From NCBI RefSeq assembly GCF_016907895.1, contig NZ_JAFBCV010000001.1, forward strand, positions 558,001 to 622,000: a stretch of DNA of 64,000 nt. Direction: 5' to 3'. How positions within the stretch are numbered: the first letter of the stretch is position 1; every line of letters begins with the position of its first letter. Under the pieces are notes generated by a model. The model was not told where the DNA came from. It worked only from the letters and a program-made list of their open reading frames with translations, and did not search any database. A program made the translations under genes and the position numbers. Positions 37,034 through 46,587 of this stretch are shown in pieces. The DNA is from Shouchella xiaoxiensis (GTDB lineage: Bacteria > Bacillota > Bacilli > Bacillales > Bacillaceae_D).

Positions 37034-37068
37034 GAAAAAAGCTTACGCAAATTAAAAGCGTAAGCTTT
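37034..37068 (-). terminator. Rho-independent terminator after the phn operon
   Basis: On the minus strand AAAGCTTACGC pairs with GCGTAAGCTTT, followed by a T run. It lies between phnE and proC. Confidence 0.88.
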
Positions 37069-37085
37069 CTTACTATAACAGTACG

Positions 37086-37889
37086 TTAAATAACTTTTTT
37101 ACGCAACGCACTTGAAATTAGATCAATAACTAATACGAAAACAACTAAGCCAATTAAAATAATGGCTACACGGTCCCAGCTACGACCATTTATTGCAAAG
37201 ATAAGCGGGGCACCGATACCACCAGCACCTACAATTCCAAGTGTAGCGGCAGAACGAAGGTTTATTTCAAATCGATAAAGCGTGGCAGAAATAAAGCCAG
37301 GTAGAACTTGTGGTACAACCGCAAATAAGAGCACTTGAAGTTTGTTAGCACCGGCAGCTACGAGCGCTTCCGATGGACCAGGGTCAATTGCTTCAATTTC
37401 CTCAGCATAAAGTTTACCGAGCATCCCCATTGCGCTAACGCCTAATGCAAGCATCCCAGCATAAGGACTTGGACCAACAATGGCTATGAAGATTAGTGCC
37501 ATTACGATATCAGGAAAGGTACGGAAAAAACTTAAGAAGGATTTACCTGACCCTGATATAATTCGTTTTACGCTTAAGTTTCGAGCTGCCCAGAAAGCGA
37601 TAGGGAACGAAAGAATAATAGAAAGTGTAATACCAACTAAAGCAATAGCAAACGTCTCAAGTAAATTTTGAATTAAATCTTCCTGACCAGGACGATAAAT
37701 ATAATCCCATTCTGGGTTAATAAAACCATTTAAGATGGCAGAGGTTACAGTACCAGCATTTGGTGAAATACCAGAAAAATTTATCCCCGCAAAACCCCAA
37801 ACGTATAGCGAAATAAGCGCTAGGACTATAACAGCTGTTTTTATCCAATTTCTCTTCGGTTTCTGAACCTTACTTCTTAAATCATTCAT
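37086..37889 (-). CDS. phnE: Phosphonate/phosphate-type ABC permease, PhnE-like (second)
   Basis: The 267-residue permease has about six membrane segments and the PhnE block EALVAAGANKLQVLLFAVVPQVLP with [21 protein letters not shown]. It pairs with the upstream PhnE paralog, forming a heterodimer. Its ATG overlaps the stop of that paralog by four bases, so translation is coupled. It is the last gene of the operon before a terminator. Substrate may be phosphonate, phosphite or phosphate. Confidence 0.88.
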   Translation of the reverse strand: MNDLRSKVQKPKRNWIKTAVIVLALISLYVWGFAGINFSGISPNAGTVTSAILNGFINPEWDYIYRPGQEDLIQNLLETFAIALVGITLSIILSFPIAFWAARNLSVKRIISGSGKSFLSFFRTFPDIVMALIFIAIVGPSPYAGMLALGVSAMGMLGKLYAEEIEAIDPGPSEALVAAGANKLQVLLFAVVPQVLPGFISATLYRFEINLRSAATLGIVGAGGIGAPLIFAINGRSWDRVAIILIGLVVFVLVIDLISSALRKKVI

Positions 37890-38674
37890 ATTAGGCGCTC
37901 CCGAATTTTTAAGCTAATAAAATCAATAATTAATACCACAATTAATGTATATAAGATTAAAGCAAAAACTTGATCAAATGAATAAGAGGCTAAGGCATTT
38001 GTATACAGTCGCCCAATACCACCAGCACCTACTATACCAAGTATTGCAGCAGCACGTACATTGATTTCTAATGTGTAAAGAACAAACGACGTGAACTGTG
38101 GCAACATCTGTGGAACAACGCCAAAAACAATCCACTGTATTTTGTTTGCTCCAACCGATGTCATTGACTCAAGTGGTCCTTTATCAATGTTTTCTACTGC
38201 TTCATAAGATAACTTTCCAATAACTCCAATTGAAAAAATACTTAACGCTACAATACCGGCTAATGTGTTAAAGCCTAAGATCGCAGCAAAAATAGCAGCT
38301 AGTAAAATATCAGGAACCGTTCTTAATGCATTTAAAAGGATACGTGATGGCTGGTGAATCCATACAGGTGTTGCAACATTAGCAGCACAGAAAAAAAGAA
38401 TAGGGATTGCAAGTATTGCACCAAATGTCGTTCCAATTAATGCCATCCGAATTGTTTCTAACATAGCTGATGTTGCATTAAAAAAGAATGTCATATCAGG
38501 CGGAATCATTCTAAAAATAATATCAAAGGCACGGTCGCCGCGCTGAATTAAAATTAGAGGGTTTGCGTTTATATACCAGGCGCTAGTTCCAATTACTGCT
38601 AGAATAAGTAGAAGTGAAGTATAAAGCTTTGTTTTAGGTGGCTTAGATATCTGCTGGTGGAGTGGCTGGCTCAT
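37886..38674 (-). CDS. phnE: Phosphonate/phosphate-type ABC permease, PhnE-like (first)
   Basis: The 262-residue permease has an N-terminal membrane segment ([17 protein letters not shown]) and about five more. It carries the same EAA-type block as its partner ([24 protein letters not shown]) with [19 protein letters not shown]. The ATG at 38674 lies 32 bases inside the end of phnC with GGGGAGGA as ribosome site. The two permeases are paralogs from an old duplication. Confidence 0.88.
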   Translation of the reverse strand: MSQPLHQQISKPPKTKLYTSLLLILAVIGTSAWYINANPLILIQRGDRAFDIIFRMIPPDMTFFFNATSAMLETIRMALIGTTFGAILAIPILFFCAANVATPVWIHQPSRILLNALRTVPDILLAAIFAAILGFNTLAGIVALSIFSIGVIGKLSYEAVENIDKGPLESMTSVGANKIQWIVFGVVPQMLPQFTSFVLYTLEINVRAAAILGIVGAGGIGRLYTNALASYSFDQVFALILYTLIVVLIIDFISLKIRERLI

Positions 38675-39443
38675 GTAAATCCTCCCCTAAAAGCTCATCC
38701 TCTTGAATCGGACGTCCGTAGATTTCCGCAAACTTCTCGTCCGTCGCTTCTGAAACAGGACCATCAAACACAACTTCCCCCGCCCGTAAACCGATAATGC
38801 GAGTAGCATACTCACGTGCTAAATCTATGAAATGCAGATTAACGATTGTCGTAATCTTATCTTCTTGATTAATTCGCTTTAAATCATCCATTACTTGTTT
38901 CGTCGTTAACGGATCAAGCGAAGCGGTTGGTTCATCGGCAAGAATTACGCTCGGCTCCTGTGCAAGGGCTCGGGCAATGGCTACACGCTGCTGTTGGCCT
39001 CCGGATAGATCACTAGCTTTTGAATAGGCTTTTTCAATAATGTTGACGCGGTCTAATGCTTGAAAAGCTAGTTCAACGTCATGCTTTGGAAATAGATTTA
39101 ATACCGTTCTAATCGTACCGTGGTAACCAACACGTCCTGATAACACGTTGCGAAGAACAGAAGAGCGTTTAACTAAATTAAAACTTTGAAAAATCATTGA
39201 TGTTTGTTGACGAATCTGCCGTAATGATTTTCCTTTTGCACTAGTGATTGACTGCTCATTAATTAAAATTTCACCTTCAGAAATTTCATTTAAGCGGTTA
39301 ATCGAACGAAGTAAGGTTGACTTACCGGCTCCAGATAAACCAACGATAACGACAAATTCACCTTGCTCAATTGTTAGATTAATATTTTGTAAACCTTTTG
39401 TGCCGTTTGGATACGTCTTGGACACATTCTTAATTTCAATCAT
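38643..39443 (-). CDS. phnC: Phosphonate/phosphate-type ABC ATPase, PhnC-like
   Basis: The 266-residue ATPase has Walker [12 protein letters not shown], signature [15 protein letters not shown] and Walker [13 protein letters not shown]. The PhnC-typical end has [28 protein letters not shown] chose ATG 39443, which gives the conserved [14 protein letters not shown] start. An in-frame ATG 27 bases upstream has no ribosome site. No C-P lyase genes (phnGHIJKLM) lie in the window. Confidence 0.9.
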   Translation of the reverse strand: MIEIKNVSKTYPNGTKGLQNINLTIEQGEFVVIVGLSGAGKSTLLRSINRLNEISEGEILINEQSITSAKGKSLRQIRQQTSMIFQSFNLVKRSSVLRNVLSGRVGYHGTIRTVLNLFPKHDVELAFQALDRVNIIEKAYSKASDLSGGQQQRVAIARALAQEPSVILADEPTASLDPLTTKQVMDDLKRINQEDKITTIVNLHFIDLAREYATRIIGLRAGEVVFDGPVSEATDEKFAEIYGRPIQEDELLGEDLHEPATPPADI

Positions 39444-39497
39444 TACGTCCCAACTTTCTTCATAAATCATCTATTGAATAGTAAGTATATAAATTGA

Positions 39498-39526
39498 GAG
39501 CCCGCACATTTAAGATGGACGGGCTC
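39498..39526 (-). promoter_or_regulatory. Intercistronic hairpin between phnD and phnC
   Basis: GAGCCCG and CGGGCTC form a 7-base-pair GC-rich stem with a 15-base loop and no T run. Such stems after binding-protein genes often stabilise the upstream mRNA and lower expression of downstream genes; that role is inferred. Confidence 0.55.
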
Positions 39527-39560
39527 AACGAGCTTAATTTAAATTAAATATAGGAATAGT

Positions 39561-40466
39561 TTATTCAATTTCTTCGGCATATTGACGAACAATATCAAAA
39601 TTACTATCTTCTGATTTCATATAACCTTCATGGGAGTATACATCAAAGATAATTTGGCGACCTTCTTCACTCTCACCGATGGCGATAAATGCATCTTGTA
39701 GCTTTTCTTGCCATTCTTCAGACATGTCAGCACGAACAGAAATGGTATCGTTTGGAATCATTTCTGTTGTTGCAATAACACGTGTTGTTTCCCATACATC
39801 TGGGAAATCATTTGCAACAGTGTTCCGTGCATCTTGGAATGTAACAGCAACATCAACCGACTCATCAAGTAAGCTTAGAATTGCTTGGTCATGACCTTGA
39901 CGTTCTACAGCATTTACATCTGCTTCTGGGTCAATTCCAGCATCAAGTAAAGCTCCTGCAGGCCATACATAACCAGCAGAGGATGATCTTCCTTGGAAAG
40001 CAACTGTTGTACCAGCGACATCTTCAATTGTTTCAATATCAGAGTCCGCTCTCACTAAAAATTGAGATTTATAGCCTTCAACGAGTTCGTCTGTAGGCGA
40101 ACCATCTTCTTCATTTACTCCATAACGAAGCGATTGAAGAATTACCTCTGCAAAACCTTCCTCTTTTGCAGTGACATATGCATTAGGAGGTAAGAATCCA
40201 ACATCTACAGCTCCAGACCCTAGTGCTGTAATAACTGATGGATAATCGGTAGAAACAGACACTTCCACTTCAATTCCATCTAATTGTTCTGAAAGTAAAT
40301 CTTCCAGTGGTTGAGCGATGACATCTAGTGTTTCAGCATTTTGTGAAGGAACAAACTGAACACGTAATTTGTCAGTCGGTTCAAATACTTCATCTCCGCC
40401 GCCACATGCTGCTAACAATAAAGCTGTTACTGCTACAAACGCTGAACCCAAAACCTTTTTCTTCAA
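39561..40466 (-). CDS. phnD: Phosphonate/phosphate-binding lipoprotein, PhnD-like
   Basis: The 301-residue precursor has a signal peptide with lipobox LLAAC and the PhnD fold pattern: LRVQFVPSQNAETLDVIAQPL, GSGAVDVGFLPPNAYV, then GTTVAFQGRSSSAGYVWPAG with the ligand-binding Ser-rich loop. It binds the imported anion outside the membrane. TTG 40466 follows AGGGGGATC. A sigma-A promoter lies at 40512-40540. It is the first gene of the phn operon. Confidence 0.9.
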   Translation of the reverse strand: MKKKVLGSAFVAVTALLLAACGGGDEVFEPTDKLRVQFVPSQNAETLDVIAQPLEDLLSEQLDGIEVEVSVSTDYPSVITALGSGAVDVGFLPPNAYVTAKEEGFAEVILQSLRYGVNEEDGSPTDELVEGYKSQFLVRADSDIETIEDVAGTTVAFQGRSSSAGYVWPAGALLDAGIDPEADVNAVERQGHDQAILSLLDESVDVAVTFQDARNTVANDFPDVWETTRVIATTEMIPNDTISVRADMSEEWQEKLQDAFIAIGESEEGRQIIFDVYSHEGYMKSEDSNFDIVRQYAEEIE

Positions 40467-40973
40467 TTGTAGATCCCCCTAAAAGTTGGTTAAAATGTAG
40501 CTTCCTCGATTATTGTAGATAGAGTTTGTAAAACCGTCAAGAACCGTTTTTACCGCTTTCATGTGATGCTGTAAATGAATAAAGCAAAAAACGTGATAAC
40601 ATCAATTGATTGGGCGAAAATGGACTGTTTTAAATCTATGCTAACTTTTTGAAAAAACTGCTATTGACGACTCTACTAACTGCTGATTTTTGAGGAAACA
40701 AGTCTAGTATAATCGATTTTTGTAAAAGTTGTTTGGAGAAATTATAGATTTTTCGTAAATCAGTAAAAAAAAGACTGGGATATTTTCTGACATCATAGTG
40801 GAAGGGCAAAAAAAAGCTACCGTACATTTTGTAGGTAGTTTCCATATTATGTCATATTTATTTTTGGCAATTGAACTATATAAAGCTTACTAAAAGGAAA
40901 AGAAAAAGTCTATACTTTTTTTATTTTTTCTTCAAAATAAAAGAGTAGTATTAGTTTGAGAGGAGTGAAATAC
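40467..40973. other. AT-rich divergent intergenic region
   Basis: This 507-base region separates phnD from the helicase gene. It holds the phn promoter and an AT-only hairpin-like AAAAAGT/ACTTTTT stem near 40902-40923. A 69-codon minus-strand frame (40636-40845) has no ribosome site or recognisable content and was not called. No other feature was recognised. Confidence 0.5.
40512..40540 (-). promoter_or_regulatory. SigmaA promoter of the phn operon
   Basis: On the minus strand TTGACG (40540-40535) and TACAAT (40517-40512) are separated by exactly 17 bases, 46 bases before phnD. No clear PhoP box (TTAACA-type repeats) was recognised. Confidence 0.75.
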
Positions 40974-43001
40974 GTGTCAAATGTAAAGGAAGAATTAGCT
41001 CGGTTAGAAAGAACATTAAATCAAGTTGATGATCTAGCAGATACGCTTGAGCAGACTCCTCGTTACCGGGGAGAAGACTTTACACAACAAGTGCTTGAAG
41101 ATCGGAGAGAGCTTCAACGAGAAGCGTTAAAGTCAGCAACAGTTGAACCTTATTTTGGCAGACTTGATTTTAAAGAATGGGAACAGAACAACGGTAAGGC
41201 CTTATACATTGGAAAAGTCGGTGTACATGATGAGGTAACAGGAGATCCACTTATTGTTGATTGGCGCGCGCCAGTTTCTTCTTTATTCTATTCCTTTTCC
41301 GGCAGTGAGGATGATGTCTATTATGTATCACCCGAAGGTGTGGTTGAGGGTGAAATTCAATTAAAACGCAACATTGTTATACGATCTCGTACCCTTCAGC
41401 GCGTAGTCGATAGTTATGTGGAAGGGCAGGAAGCGAGTGGGGGAGATGAGTTTCTTTTATACAAATTAGGTGAACAGAAAGACAACAAGCTTAAAGACAT
41501 TGTCTCCACTATACAAGCAGAGCAGAATGCCATTATTCGCCACGCTTTAAAGGAACCATTAATCATTCAAGGAGCAGCAGGGAGCGGGAAAACAACGGTT
41601 GCTCTGCACCGCCTTGCGTTTCTGTTGTATGAGTATCGTGAACAATTAAAAGCGGAAAGAATGATTATTTTTGCACCAAACGCAATGTTTCTTGATTACA
41701 TCTCACATGTATTACCAGAGCTTGGTGTTGGTGGCATTACACAACGAACGTTTGTGGATTGGGCCATTGCGGAAGTCGGTCAGGGGATTACTGCTCAGCC
41801 ACTAGTAGAACGAATGGAGAATCAATTTGAACGATTGATCCCAGCTCAAGTGGAGAAAGAACAAAAACAAAAAGGGTCGCTAGCATTTAAAGCGAAACTC
41901 GAACAGTATATGACCGAATCCATTGCAAAAAGCATTCCTACAAACGATTTCCTCGCTTGGGATGGTAAGGTGCTTGGCAATCAAACAATTCAAACATGGA
42001 TTGAAAAAGATTTTGCTGCTTCACCTCCTTTGAAAAAACGAGAGCGGCTCCTGGCCCGCATGAAACGCTGGATTGAAATAGAAGTGAAGTGGTTTGATGA
42101 TTTGAAAGAACAAAAAAGTATGAAGTCGGAGGCACTTAAGCGTCTTAGGGCTTACATGAGTACATGGGCCATGCCAAACTACATCAAACATTACACAGCT
42201 TTCTTAAAGCAAGAAGGGATGAGTGTTTCAGCGGGTTTAGGAAAAAAACAGCTAGCTTATGAAGACATAGCTCCCGTATTATTCATTCATCAAAGGATGC
42301 GCGGAATTGAAAAAGAAGATCGGTTTGATCACATCGTTATCGATGAAGCACAAGACAGTTCTCCATTCATGATTGCCGTTTTAAAAGAAAGAACGAGACA
42401 AGGTGGATTTACCATCTTAGGTGATCTTGCCCAAGGCATTCATGGGAATGAAGGTATTTCCACTTGGTTAGCTATTCAGGAAGCATTTTCAACTAAAGAA
42501 ATTGCCTATGTTCAGATGGAACGAAGTTATCGTTCAACAATGGAGATCATTCAGTTCAGTAACACCATTCTTGCCCAGCTTGAGAATGGTCCTTCTCTTG
42601 CAAAACCAGTATTTCGAAGTGGCAAGGAAGTTGTTGTCGAGCGGCAAGAAAAGGAACAGCTTAAGAATTGGATTGCTCGAAATAACGAGGCAGAGACTGC
42701 GGCTATATTAACGAGAACAAAAGCAGAAAGTGCGGAAGTGTATGAACAGCTGTCCAAGGCAGGTGTGAAATTAACTCATTTACAGGCTTCTGACCAAACC
42801 TATCGTGGTGGATTATCCGTCATGCCTATATATTTGGCAAAAGGATTTGAGTTTGATTCTGTTTTGCTTCTTTATGTTGATGAACAGAACTACCCGAATG
42901 ATGAGCTTCATAAAAAGCTGCTATATGTAGGCTGTACACGTGCGCTTCATGATCTAACGCTCTGGTATACAAAAAAACCATCTCCTCTACTTGTAAACTA
43001 A
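40974..43001 (+). CDS. helD: HelD-like UvrD/Rep-family helicase
   Basis: The 675-residue superfamily 1 ATPase has an N-terminal coiled coil (LARLERTLNQVDDLADTLEQ), Walker A QGAAGSGKTT near residue 200 and Walker B HIVIDEAQDSSPF. The C-terminal helicase motifs are ERSYRSTMEI and LLYVGCTRALHDL. B. subtilis HelD binds RNA polymerase and releases it from DNA; that protein is about 100 residues longer. GTG 40974 is eight bases after AGAGGAGTG. A TTG at 40956 lies before that site. Confidence 0.8.
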   Translation: MSNVKEELARLERTLNQVDDLADTLEQTPRYRGEDFTQQVLEDRRELQREALKSATVEPYFGRLDFKEWEQNNGKALYIGKVGVHDEVTGDPLIVDWRAPVSSLFYSFSGSEDDVYYVSPEGVVEGEIQLKRNIVIRSRTLQRVVDSYVEGQEASGGDEFLLYKLGEQKDNKLKDIVSTIQAEQNAIIRHALKEPLIIQGAAGSGKTTVALHRLAFLLYEYREQLKAERMIIFAPNAMFLDYISHVLPELGVGGITQRTFVDWAIAEVGQGITAQPLVERMENQFERLIPAQVEKEQKQKGSLAFKAKLEQYMTESIAKSIPTNDFLAWDGKVLGNQTIQTWIEKDFAASPPLKKRERLLARMKRWIEIEVKWFDDLKEQKSMKSEALKRLRAYMSTWAMPNYIKHYTAFLKQEGMSVSAGLGKKQLAYEDIAPVLFIHQRMRGIEKEDRFDHIVIDEAQDSSPFMIAVLKERTRQGGFTILGDLAQGIHGNEGISTWLAIQEAFSTKEIAYVQMERSYRSTMEIIQFSNTILAQLENGPSLAKPVFRSGKEVVVERQEKEQLKNWIARNNEAETAAILTRTKAESAEVYEQLSKAGVKLTHLQASDQTYRGGLSVMPIYLAKGFEFDSVLLLYVDEQNYPNDELHKKLLYVGCTRALHDLTLWYTKKPSPLLVN

Positions 43002-43061
43002 TCGTGCGCCGTTCCCCCTCTTTTTAAGAACGAATAAGCTAGTCTTGGAAGGAGGATGGAG

Positions 43062-43688
43062 ATGAGCAATGCATACCAGTATCTGGCGCTCGGGGACTCA
43101 CTAACGGTCGGAGTCGGATCAACAAGGGGCGGTTTTGTGCCGCCTTATCGTTTTATGGCCGAGCAAGCTTTACAAAGGCCTGTACATGTTCATAAATTGG
43201 CCCATTCAGGTTTTACGACCAAAGAGCTTTATCGTTTAGCGGAAACACATCGAAACGCCATTGCCAAAGCGGATATAATAACAATTACAGCAGGTGGGAA
43301 TGATTTTCTTCAGTCGTTTATGGCAGTAAGCCAAACGAATTCAATAGAGCCAGCCATACAGGCGAGTGAACGAGCTTGTGCTTGTTTACATGCTCTTGTT
43401 GCGTTTGTTACTGATCAGAAGCGAGGGAGTAAGAAGCCATATATAATTCGAGTATTTAACACGTATAATCCGTTTGGCTCAATTCCTTTACTCGATCAAT
43501 ACTTGTCAAAGTTTAACCGTAGCTTGTATACGCTTGAACAAAACCGACATGTGAAAGTTGTCGATGTCTATCGAGCGTTTCAAGGAAATGAACAGCGTTT
43601 TCTATCGAGAGATGGTGTACATCCAAATCAAGAAGGTTATGATGTAATGGCTTTATTAGCTGCAAAAACAGGCTTTAAACCGTTGTAA
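43062..43688 (+). CDS. SGNH/GDSL-family hydrolase
   Basis: The 208-residue esterase-like protein has block I LALGDSLTVG (Ser13), block III TAGGNDF (Asn80) and block V DGVHPNQEGY (Asp184, His187). This completes the SGNH catalytic set. No signal peptide is visible, so it is probably cytoplasmic, unlike many secreted relatives. The substrate (lipid, acyl ester or carbohydrate acetyl group) is unknown. I chose ATG 43062, six bases after AAGGAGG, over ATG 43056. Confidence 0.87.
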   Translation: MSNAYQYLALGDSLTVGVGSTRGGFVPPYRFMAEQALQRPVHVHKLAHSGFTTKELYRLAETHRNAIAKADIITITAGGNDFLQSFMAVSQTNSIEPAIQASERACACLHALVAFVTDQKRGSKKPYIIRVFNTYNPFGSIPLLDQYLSKFNRSLYTLEQNRHVKVVDVYRAFQGNEQRFLSRDGVHPNQEGYDVMALLAAKTGFKPL

Positions 43689-43689
43689 G

Positions 43690-43718
43690 AGGGTGCTGTC
43701 TTTCAGTACCTTTTTTTT
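43690..43718 (+). terminator. Rho-independent terminator
   Basis: AGGGTGCTG pairs with CAGTACCTT through two wobbles around a short loop and runs into eight T. Confidence 0.65.
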
Positions 43719-43777
43719 CTTACTAGAGAACTAAGTTTAATCAAGTTGTGCCATAATGAATGGGAGGAGTGATTAGG

Positions 43778-44521
43778 ATGAAACCAACTTTAGTTACGGT
43801 GATGCATGATTCAGAAGCTCGTTTTCTCAAAGCGTTTCACGTTCACATGCCGAAACTGAAGCAAATCTACCATAATTGTTTTTTGGCATTAAGTGATCAA
43901 TCGGATCATCGCTTAGAGCAAATAGCAAAAGAGCATGGGGTGACGGTTATCCGCGTTGCCAAAAAAGGTGCTGCTTTTGCTAGAAGAGAAGCGCTGCGCT
44001 TTGCATGGCGTGATCAGCAACAAAACCTGTCCTATCACTATTGCGATTTAGACCGTTTATTCACGTGGATGGAAGAAGATTTAGCAGAGCTCAATGTCAC
44101 ATTAGAATTGATAAAGGGTTTTGATTACGCAATCCTTGGACGCTCTGAGAAAGCTTTTTTAAGTCATCCGCTTGAATGGCGGGAGACTGAGAAATGGGTG
44201 AATTACGTTTTTTCACTGGCGATCAATCAGAAAGCCGATGTGACGGCTGGGTCTGCTGGAATGAGTAGGCGGGCGCTAGAAGAGATTGTCAAACAGATTC
44301 CTATTTCTGATGCGAAAATGACCGATGCTGAGTGGCCATTAGTAGTAAAACGATTCCTGCCAGAAGCCACGTTCTCAAGCCTTTTTCTAGACGGGCTTTG
44401 TTATAAAGAGCAAAATCGAGTGACTGAACAGGATGAAATAATGAATTGGGCTGGCCGTGTCCGACTTGCTCATGAGATCACATCGTCAATTGTTAATCAA
44501 CTGACTTCGCTAAAGTCATGA
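43778..44521 (+). CDS. Uncharacterised protein, possibly glycosyltransferase-like
   Basis: The 247-residue soluble protein starts at ATG 43778 after GGGAGGAG. It begins with a strand-rich MKPTLVTVMHDSEARFLKAF, has VIRVAKKGAAFARREALRF, and then YHYCDLDRLFTWM with a DxD at residues 90-92. The order (Rossmann-like N-terminus followed by DxD) recalls GT-A glycosyltransferases, but I see no clear family signature. A structural search would decide. It stands between the GDSL hydrolase and a small ORF on the same strand. Confidence 0.7.
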   Translation: MKPTLVTVMHDSEARFLKAFHVHMPKLKQIYHNCFLALSDQSDHRLEQIAKEHGVTVIRVAKKGAAFARREALRFAWRDQQQNLSYHYCDLDRLFTWMEEDLAELNVTLELIKGFDYAILGRSEKAFLSHPLEWRETEKWVNYVFSLAINQKADVTAGSAGMSRRALEEIVKQIPISDAKMTDAEWPLVVKRFLPEATFSSLFLDGLCYKEQNRVTEQDEIMNWAGRVRLAHEITSSIVNQLTSLKS

Positions 44522-44620
44522 TTAATTGACAAGATTTGTAGATTATTACATGGTTTTAACGGATCATTCGTTGTATACTTAAAGAAAAGATCATAATTAA
44601 AAAAGGAGAAGAGAGAGAAA

Positions 44621-44710
44621 GTGAACCCAAGCTTTGTTAAGTTAATTTCCGCAGTGTTCTTAGTTAGTGTAGCCGGAGTAATTGTGTTAGCTATGGTAGG
44701 CCAAATCTAA
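44621..44710 (+). CDS. Possible 29-residue membrane peptide
   Basis: A GTG at 44621 opens MNPSFVKLISAVFLVSVAGV and ends AMVGQI, a single hydrophobic helix. AAAAGGAG lies 13 bases upstream, with a closer GAGAGAG. A clear terminator just downstream suggests an independent short transcript. The family is not recognised. Confidence 0.5.
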   Translation: MNPSFVKLISAVFLVSVAGVIVLAMVGQI

Positions 44711-44743
44711 TAATCTATTAATTAAGCATATTTTACATCTAAC

Positions 44744-44777
44744 AAAAATTTCTAAGGAGATACCTTAGAAATTTTTT
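44744..44777 (+). terminator. Rho-independent terminator after the small ORF
   Basis: AAAAATTTCTAAGG pairs with CCTTAGAAATTTTT around AGATA, followed by T. Confidence 0.88.
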
Positions 44778-44866
44778 CTGTCTAAAAGATAGTGAACAAT
44801 GCAAAAATAAGCTAAACTAAAGAAAGATATTTTGGGTTCCGTAGTATTTTGGAGGGGTCGATTGAG

Positions 44867-46585
44867 TTGAGAACCGTTTTTTCTTATTTATTACCGTATA
44901 AAGCGGTGGCAATTATTGCCTTTATATTCATGCTTCTTGAACTAACGGTAGAGCTTGTGCAACCACTTTTGCTTGCTCGAATTATTAATGAAGGCATTCT
45001 ACAAGATGATTTAACAACCGTTCTTATTTGGGGAAGCGTGATGGTAGGGCTCTCTTTAATTGCATTTGTTTCGGGAATTTTAAACTCGTTTTATGCAGGT
45101 CACGCTGGTCAAAGTACAGGGTTTGATTTGCGAAACGCAATGTTTAAAAACATTCAGCGTTCAAGCCTTGGGAAATTGCAGCCTTTTGCAACGTCATCTT
45201 TAATGACGCGTTTGACAAACGACATTACTCAAATTCAAAACACGATTTTTATGGGGTTACGCATCATGGCACGAGCACCTTTACTTGTCATAGGTGGAGC
45301 GTTCATGGCGCTATTAATTAATGTTCAACTGGCTTTGTTCTTATTTGTAACAATCCCGGTTCTCGTACTTTTTCTCTTATGGATATTAAAAAAAGGTGTA
45401 CATATTTTTGGCCTTGTTCAGGCAAAGGTAGATAGTGTGAATCATGTCGTTCGAGAAAACTTGACGGGCATCCGCTTAATACGTGTTTTTGTAAGGAAAG
45501 CACATGAGATGCAGCGTTTTTTTGATGAAAGTGATGCGCTAAAAAAGCGAATGATTCAAGCCTTTCGGTTAATGGAGTTAACAATGCCCGTGCTGTTGCT
45601 ATTAATGAATGGATCGGTTCTGCTCGTGCTATGGTTTGGCAGTTTTCAAATTGCAGATAATTCAACGATGGTCGGAGATGTTGTAGCAATCGTTAACTAT
45701 GCGACGCGAATCACCTCTGCACTAGGTGTTTTTGCGATGATCATCATGGTTTTCTCCCGAGCGCGAGCTTCGGCTTTACGGATTGAAGAAGTTTTGCTTG
45801 AGCCTGATGATGAGTTAAAAGAAAGTGAAAATAAACCTACACCGCCTCAGTTAGATGGGAAGTTGACGTTTGAGCATGTGTTTTTCGCCTATGAAGACCA
45901 AGCGAAAGATGCATTGAAAGATATTCATTTCCAAGTTGAGTCAGGTGAGACAGTCGCTGTACTTGGTGAAACTGGATCGGGAAAAACGTCTTTGTTTCAA
46001 CTCATTCCGAAACTGTATGATGCCAAAAGTGGTGAAATACGACTGGATGGTGTTTCAATTAATCAATGGAATATTCAAGCGTTGCGTAGACAGATTGGCT
46101 ATGTACCCCAATCGATCCGTTTGTTCTCTGGTACGGTGCGAGAGAATATTGCCTGGGGGGTACCTGATGCATCTTTAGAAGAGGTTATATATGCAGCAAA
46201 GGTCGCTCAAATTCACGAAACGATAGAGAAGTTGCCAAACGGTTATGAAACGCGAGTTGGTCAGCAAGGTGTTAATTTATCTGGTGGACAAAAACAGCGA
46301 ATGTCTATTGCGCGGGCTTTGCTACGTAAACCAAAACTCTTATTATTGGATGATAGTACAAGCGCGCTTGATACAAAAACAGAGCAGCTGTTTCTCGAAG
46401 AATTAGACAACTATTCATGTACAACTCTAATGATTACGCAGAAACTATCAACTGCCAGACAAGCAGATCGAATTTTACTTTTAGAATATGGTGAGATGGT
46501 TGGATACGGTAGTCATGACGAGTTATTGAGCATGTCTCCTTTTTACAGAAAGATTTATCAGTCTCAGTATGGTAGGGAGGCATAG
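44867..46585 (+). CDS. ABC exporter half-transporter with degenerate ATP site, YfiB-like
   Basis: The 572-residue protein has six membrane helices (about residues 10-310) and an ABC domain with Walker A GETGSGKTS and a full signature LSGGQKQRMSIARAL. Walker B reads LLLLDDSTSALD, with Asp in place of the catalytic Glu. The switch His is Gln (ITQKLST). These losses define the degenerate partner of a heterodimeric exporter. Length matches YfiB of B. subtilis. TTG 44867 lies nine bases after GGAGGGG. Confidence 0.87.
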   Translation: MRTVFSYLLPYKAVAIIAFIFMLLELTVELVQPLLLARIINEGILQDDLTTVLIWGSVMVGLSLIAFVSGILNSFYAGHAGQSTGFDLRNAMFKNIQRSSLGKLQPFATSSLMTRLTNDITQIQNTIFMGLRIMARAPLLVIGGAFMALLINVQLALFLFVTIPVLVLFLLWILKKGVHIFGLVQAKVDSVNHVVRENLTGIRLIRVFVRKAHEMQRFFDESDALKKRMIQAFRLMELTMPVLLLLMNGSVLLVLWFGSFQIADNSTMVGDVVAIVNYATRITSALGVFAMIIMVFSRARASALRIEEVLLEPDDELKESENKPTPPQLDGKLTFEHVFFAYEDQAKDALKDIHFQVESGETVAVLGETGSGKTSLFQLIPKLYDAKSGEIRLDGVSINQWNIQALRRQIGYVPQSIRLFSGTVRENIAWGVPDASLEEVIYAAKVAQIHETIEKLPNGYETRVGQQGVNLSGGQKQRMSIARALLRKPKLLLLDDSTSALDTKTEQLFLEELDNYSCTTLMITQKLSTARQADRILLLEYGEMVGYGSHDELLSMSPFYRKIYQSQYGREA

Positions 46586-46587
46586 CA

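Larger units (their letters stand above)
44522..44866. other. Intergenic region with small ORF and terminator
   Basis: This 345-base stretch holds a TATACT-like -10 near 44573-44578, the 29-residue ORF at 44621-44710 and its terminator at 44744-44777. The leader of the ABC exporter follows. Nothing else was recognised. Confidence 0.5.

Noticed and set aside
40636-40845. 69-codon minus-strand frame in the helD-phnD intergenic region
   Set aside because: It has no ribosome site, is AT-driven in composition and resembles no known protein.
45318-45689. 123-codon antisense frame inside the ABC exporter gene
   Set aside because: It is a shadow of a well-supported coding region on the other strand.
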